Below are positions 5,547 to 8,159 of a stretch of DNA of 8,159 bases, one piece after another. Both the position numbers and the translations under genes were made by a program. The stretch comes from an uncultured bacterium (lineage in GTDB: Bacteria > Bdellovibrionota_C > UBA2361 > SZUA-149 > CALKYB01). The stretch covers positions 1-8,159 of the forward strand of contig CALIEE010000173.1 in assembly GCA_938022485.1 (NCBI GenBank), in the 5' to 3' direction. The first letter of the stretch is position 1. Every line of letters starts with the position of its first letter. The notes under the pieces were generated by a model. It made no database searches and was not told where the DNA came from. It saw only the letters and a program-made list of their open reading frames with translations.

Positions 5547-6452
5547 ATGTCTAATCTAAAAGAAATCAGGCGCCGTATTGGTTCAGTGAGTAATACCAAG
5601 CAGATTACTCGAGCCATGAAACTAGTTTCTGCAGCCAAGCTCAGAAGAGCTCAGGATGCAGCAACTGGTGGACGTGATTTTTCAAAGCGACTGGATCGCA
5701 TTCTTGCTGAGCTAATGGGTAGTTTGCCTGAAGACTTTTCGCATCCTCTTTTGGAAAAAAGAGAAGCTGTTAAGAAGCGAAGGCTTGTTGTTGTCTCTGG
5801 AGACAGGGGTCTTTGCGGGCCCTATAATACCAACGTTCAAAAAGCAGTTATCAGAGAATTGGAAGCTTCAGAAGCTGAGAACGTAGAACTGGACATGATT
5901 GCGATTGGTCGACGGGCTGTTTCCACCGCTAATGCTCGAGGATGGAACCTAGTGGAAGGCTATGAATCGCTAGCTACTGATCCAACTGAATGGCCAATTT
6001 CAGAGATTACAACCAGATGTGGAAATGACTTTGAAAGTGAAGACTGCGACGAAGTTATCTTGCTTTATACTCACTTCCACTCGGCGGTTAGTCAGGAAGT
6101 GACCAGAGTTAGTTTGATACCGTTTGAAGGAACACCTGTTGGAACTGAAGCAGAAGTTCAGTCTAAGGAAGAGGAAGGACCTCAGTCGCTTAATAAGACT
6201 AAATGTGATCCAGATGCGGAGTCGATTGTTTCAGAGCTAATCAATGTTCTTATTTCCTCTAAGCTTACTCAAGCGATTTTGGAATCTAGAGCTAGCGAGC
6301 ACGCGGCGCGAATGACTGCAATGGATGCTGCTACAAACAACGCATCTGATTTGATAGGAAAGCTTAAGCTTACCTACAACAGAGCCCGTCAGAGTGCTAT
6401 TACAACTGAACTAATTGATATTGTGGGTGGTGCCGAAGCCACCAGTGGATAG
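5547..6452 (+). CDS. atpG: ATP synthase F1 subunit gamma
   Basis: The product is 301 residues against about 287 in E. coli. The N-terminal helix is highly typical (LKEIRRRIGSVSNTKQITRAMKLVSAAKLRRAQ), as is the C-terminal helix (LTYNRARQSAITTELIDIVGGAEA, about 274-297); these two pair as the antiparallel coiled coil that turns inside the alpha3beta3 ring. VVVSGDRGLCGPYN (about 82-95) is the conserved start of the Rossmann-like middle domain. Extra length comes mainly from an acidic loop near residues 204-226 (TEAEVQSKEEEGPQSLNKTK) and a short C-terminal ATSG. Loop length varies in the family, but this region faces the stator/epsilon side and could matter for regulation. AAGGGAG (5529-5535) precedes the ATG by 11 bases. 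It ends with tandem stops TAG TAA and is followed by a very AT-rich gap before atpD. Confidence 0.98.
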   Translation: MSNLKEIRRRIGSVSNTKQITRAMKLVSAAKLRRAQDAATGGRDFSKRLDRILAELMGSLPEDFSHPLLEKREAVKKRRLVVVSGDRGLCGPYNTNVQKAVIRELEASEAENVELDMIAIGRRAVSTANARGWNLVEGYESLATDPTEWPISEITTRCGNDFESEDCDEVILLYTHFHSAVSQEVTRVSLIPFEGTPVGTEAEVQSKEEEGPQSLNKTKCDPDAESIVSELINVLISSKLTQAILESRASEHAARMTAMDAATNNASDLIGKLKLTYNRARQSAITTELIDIVGGAEATSG

Positions 6453-6500
6453 TAATTTTTTATAAATAACTTTTTAATATTTAAGTTTTTTTAAATAATT
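6453..6500 (+). promoter_or_regulatory. Extremely AT-rich spacer before atpD, possible translation enhancer or internal promoter
   Basis: Only two of these 48 bases are G or C (C6470 and G6485); the rest are runs of A and T. It ends just before the atpD ribosome binding site. U/A-rich, unstructured leaders raise initiation on downstream genes, as known for atpE in E. coli, and beta is needed in three copies per complex. The same stretch contains TATAAA and TTAATAT, which could serve as -10 elements, but no good -35 is seen at the right distance. Confidence 0.4.
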
Positions 6501-6506
6501 GGAAAA

Positions 6507-6511
6507 AGAGG
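6507..6511 (+). promoter_or_regulatory. Shine-Dalgarno that decides the atpD start
   Basis: AGAGG followed by T, then four bases (CGAA), precedes ATG 6517. This rules in the ATG over the upstream in-frame TTG at 6499, which lies inside the AT-rich spacer and has no ribosome binding site. Confidence 0.65.
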
Positions 6512-6516
6512 TCGAA

Positions 6517-7941
6517 ATGGCTACAGCAAGAACTGGAAAATTAGTGCAAATAATGGGTCCCGTAGTGGATATCTCATTTGAGGAAGGCTCAGGTCTTCCT
6601 GATATTGGGCACGCTTTGACAATTACCAACCCAGCGATTGATGACCAAGATGATAACTTGGTTGTTGAAGTTAGTATTCACGTTGGCGACAATGTTGTCA
6701 GATGTGTTGCGATGGACAGCACTGATGGATTGACCAGAGGAATGGACGCCAGGGATACAGGCGCTGGAATTAAAGTGCCAGTGGGAGAGGCGACTCTTGG
6801 GAGAATCATGGACGTTGTTGGTCGACCAGTTGATGAGCTTGGCCCAATCAAGAATAAAGATAGTTGGGAGATTCTTAGAGAGGCTCCTAAGTTTGAAGAC
6901 CAAGCCGCCACAAAAGACTTCTTTGAGACTGGTATCAAAGTAATTGACCTACTCGCACCATACGTTAAAGGTGGGAAAATCGGCCTTTTTGGAGGTGCTG
7001 GTGTAGGTAAGACAGTTATTATTATGGAGCTGATTAACAACGTTGCGAAAGCACACGGTGGGTATTCAGTATTTGCTGGAGTGGGTGAGAGAACTCGTGA
7101 AGGTAACGACCTTTGGCATGAGATGACTGAAAGTGGTGTTATTGATAAAGCAGCGCTTGTCTATGGTCAGATGAACGAGCCTCCAGGAGCTCGTTTCCGA
7201 GTTGCTCTATCTGCTCTTACAGTAGCGGAATATTTCCGTGACCAAGAGAACAGAGACATGCTTCTTTTCGTTGATAATATTTTCCGTTTCGTTCAAGCGG
7301 GTGCTGAGGTATCAGCTCTTCTTGGTCGGATGCCTTCAGCGGTTGGTTACCAGCCAACACTGGCAACTGACGTTGGAGAATTGCAGGAAAGGATTACATC
7401 AACCAAATCAGGTTCGATTACTTCAGTTCAGGCCATTTATGTTCCTGCGGATGACCTGACTGACCCTGCCCCTGCAACGACTTTTACTCACTTGGATGCG
7501 ACTACAGTATTGTCTAGGTCTATTGCAGAGCAGGGAATTTATCCTGCTGTAGACCCTCTTGACTCAACTTCTAGTATCTTGGACCCAGCAGTTCTCGGAG
7601 AAGAGCACTATAAAGTAGCTCGTGAGGTTCAGCGACTGCTTCAGCGTTACAAGGACCTTCAGGATATCATTGCTATTCTAGGAATGGATGAGCTTTCTGA
7701 AGAAGATAAGCTTACAGTTGAAAGAGCTCGTAAAATTCAGCGTTTCCTTTCACAGCCTTTCTTTGTAGCCGAGCAGTTTACTGGAATGGAAGGTAAATAC
7801 GTTAAGCTTGAAGATACTATCCGTGGATTCCAAGAAGTAGTTGATGGTAAACATGACGATCTTCCTGAGCAGGCTTTCTACCTTGTTGGAACAATTGAGG
7901 ACGCAAGAGCTAAGGCTGAACAGCTAGCTAATGAAGCCTAA
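6517..7941 (+). CDS. atpD: ATP synthase F1 subunit beta (catalytic)
   Basis: The product is 474 residues from ATG 6517, normal for the family. Beta carries the three catalytic sites that make ATP from ADP and phosphate as gamma turns. Order of parts: beta-barrel (about 1-85, GKLVQIMGPVVDISF), nucleotide-binding domain with P-loop GGAGVGKT (159-166), the catalytic loop GERTREGND with Glu191 and Arg192, the Walker B strand MLLFVDNIFRF ending in Asp253, ALLGRMPSAVGYQPTLATDVG (268-287), and ADDLTDPAPATTF with HLDATTVLSR. The C-terminal domain has a perfect DELSEED (391-397), the lever that contacts gamma and epsilon. The only conspicuous change is FRFVQAG where most family members have FRFTQAG or YRYTLAG (Val259 for Thr). 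The gene follows atpG after an AT-rich gap and precedes atpC after 77 bases that contain a strong hairpin. Confidence 0.99.
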   Translation: MATARTGKLVQIMGPVVDISFEEGSGLPDIGHALTITNPAIDDQDDNLVVEVSIHVGDNVVRCVAMDSTDGLTRGMDARDTGAGIKVPVGEATLGRIMDVVGRPVDELGPIKNKDSWEILREAPKFEDQAATKDFFETGIKVIDLLAPYVKGGKIGLFGGAGVGKTVIIMELINNVAKAHGGYSVFAGVGERTREGNDLWHEMTESGVIDKAALVYGQMNEPPGARFRVALSALTVAEYFRDQENRDMLLFVDNIFRFVQAGAEVSALLGRMPSAVGYQPTLATDVGELQERITSTKSGSITSVQAIYVPADDLTDPAPATTFTHLDATTVLSRSIAEQGIYPAVDPLDSTSSILDPAVLGEEHYKVAREVQRLLQRYKDLQDIIAILGMDELSEEDKLTVERARKIQRFLSQPFFVAEQFTGMEGKYVKLEDTIRGFQEVVDGKHDDLPEQAFYLVGTIEDARAKAEQLANEA

Positions 7942-7945
7942 GATA

Positions 7946-7975
7946 ATTTAGGGGTTCAGAAATGGACCTCTAAAT
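7946..7975 (+). promoter_or_regulatory. Stem-loop between atpD and atpC
   Basis: In RNA the arm ATTTAGGGGTTC (7946-7957) pairs with GGACCTCTAAAT (7964-7975) over 12 consecutive base pairs, ten Watson-Crick and two G-U (7952-7969 and 7956-7965), around the loop AGAAAT. It begins four bases after the atpD stop. No T-run follows directly (ATTTGTTCACTTTAG), so it is unlikely to be an efficient intrinsic terminator. It more probably acts as a 3' stabiliser, processing site or partial attenuator that lowers epsilon relative to beta. Confidence 0.55.
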
Positions 7976-8018
7976 ATTTGTTCACTTTAGATTTATAAAA
8001 ATAAGAGAGAACCTCACC

Positions 8019-8159
8019 ATGAGTGCAGAATTCGAACTTGAAATTCTAACCCTCGGCAAGAAGCTATTTGGAGAGAAAGTCTCTGAAGCGATAATTCCTG
8101 CTTGGGATGGTGAAACTGGTATTCTTGCTAATCACGAACATTTTGTTGGTAAGCTAGGA
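8019..8159 (+). CDS. atpC: ATP synthase F1 subunit epsilon (N-terminal part, runs off the right edge)
   Basis: The first 47 codons are present and the frame is open to the right edge. MSAEFELEILTLGKKLFGEKVSEAIIPAWDGETGILANHEHFVGKL follows the epsilon beta-sandwich pattern: a strand of the form 'L.ILT', a G..LF..... turn, then IP..DGE.GIL.NH, the most conserved stretch of the subunit (P-x-x-x-G-E-x-G-[IV]-L-P-x-H in most members). Here the usual Pro before xH is Ala, and His-Glu-His follows the loop. Epsilon binds gamma near the c-ring, and its C-terminal helices, which lie outside the window, can inhibit ATP hydrolysis. The start is ATG 8019 with a weak purine-rich GAGAGA about eight bases upstream. 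It is the last gene of the standard operon order, 77 bases after atpD. Confidence 0.92.
   Translation, partial: MSAEFELEILTLGKKLFGEKVSEAIIPAWDGETGILANHEHFVGKLG

Noticed and set aside
6499..6516. Longer atpD start at TTG 6499
   Set aside because: The TTG lies at the end of the AT-rich spacer without a ribosome binding site; AGAGG points to ATG 6517.
1..8159. CRISPR arrays, insertion sequences, tRNA genes, toxin-antitoxin or defence cassettes
   Set aside because: I saw no spaced repeats, no transposase, no tRNA-like cloverleaf and no partner gene for the Fic-like protein such as a small antitoxin with an inhibitory helix.

Overview
This window is dominated by a bacterial F1Fo ATP synthase operon on the + strand (about 2204 to the right edge): atpF' (b'), atpF (b), atpH (delta), atpA (alpha), atpG (gamma), atpD (beta) and the first 47 codons of atpC (epsilon). 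The Fo genes for subunits a and c do not precede b'/b here, so they must lie elsewhere or be absent. Separate b' and b genes, a b subunit that starts with a Sec-type signal peptide, and a b'-b-delta-alpha-gamma-beta-epsilon cluster without a and c are together typical of deltaproteobacterial lineages in the broad sense (Desulfobacterota, Bdellovibrionota, SAR324 and similar). The base composition looks moderate. I cannot name a genus from this sequence alone.

Layout. Positions 1-585 (- strand) hold the N-terminal 195 codons of a GT-B fold, family 4 type glycosyltransferase whose 3' end lies beyond the left edge; it starts at GTG with a good Shine-Dalgarno. Positions 586-755 are a non-coding gap with a small AT-rich hairpin. 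Positions 756-1769 (- strand) encode a 337-residue protein that looks like a Fic-domain protein with a C-terminal winged helix, but its Fic motif is so eroded that AMP-transferase activity is unlikely. Positions 1770-2203 form a divergent intergenic region with no convincing gene; it holds a candidate promoter for the atp operon and several short palindromes. From 2204 the ATP synthase genes follow one another with gaps of 15 to 77 bases and no strong terminator.

How the genes work together. Subunits b' and b form the peripheral stalk; delta caps the alpha3beta3 head and joins it to the stalk; gamma and epsilon form the central rotor shaft; alpha and beta form the catalytic ring. All catalytic signatures I looked for in alpha and beta are intact (P-loops, the alpha arginine finger, the beta GERTREGND and DELSEED motifs), so this appears to be a working synthase. 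Expression tuning inside the operon is suggested by an extremely AT-rich gap before atpD and a 12-bp stem-loop between atpD and atpC.

I did not find evidence for an undescribed defence, mobile or biosynthetic system. The features most worth a second look are the degenerate Fic/winged-helix protein divergent from the atp operon, the atpD-atpC hairpin, the Ala/Ser-rich tail on the alpha subunit, and the signal peptide on the b subunit.
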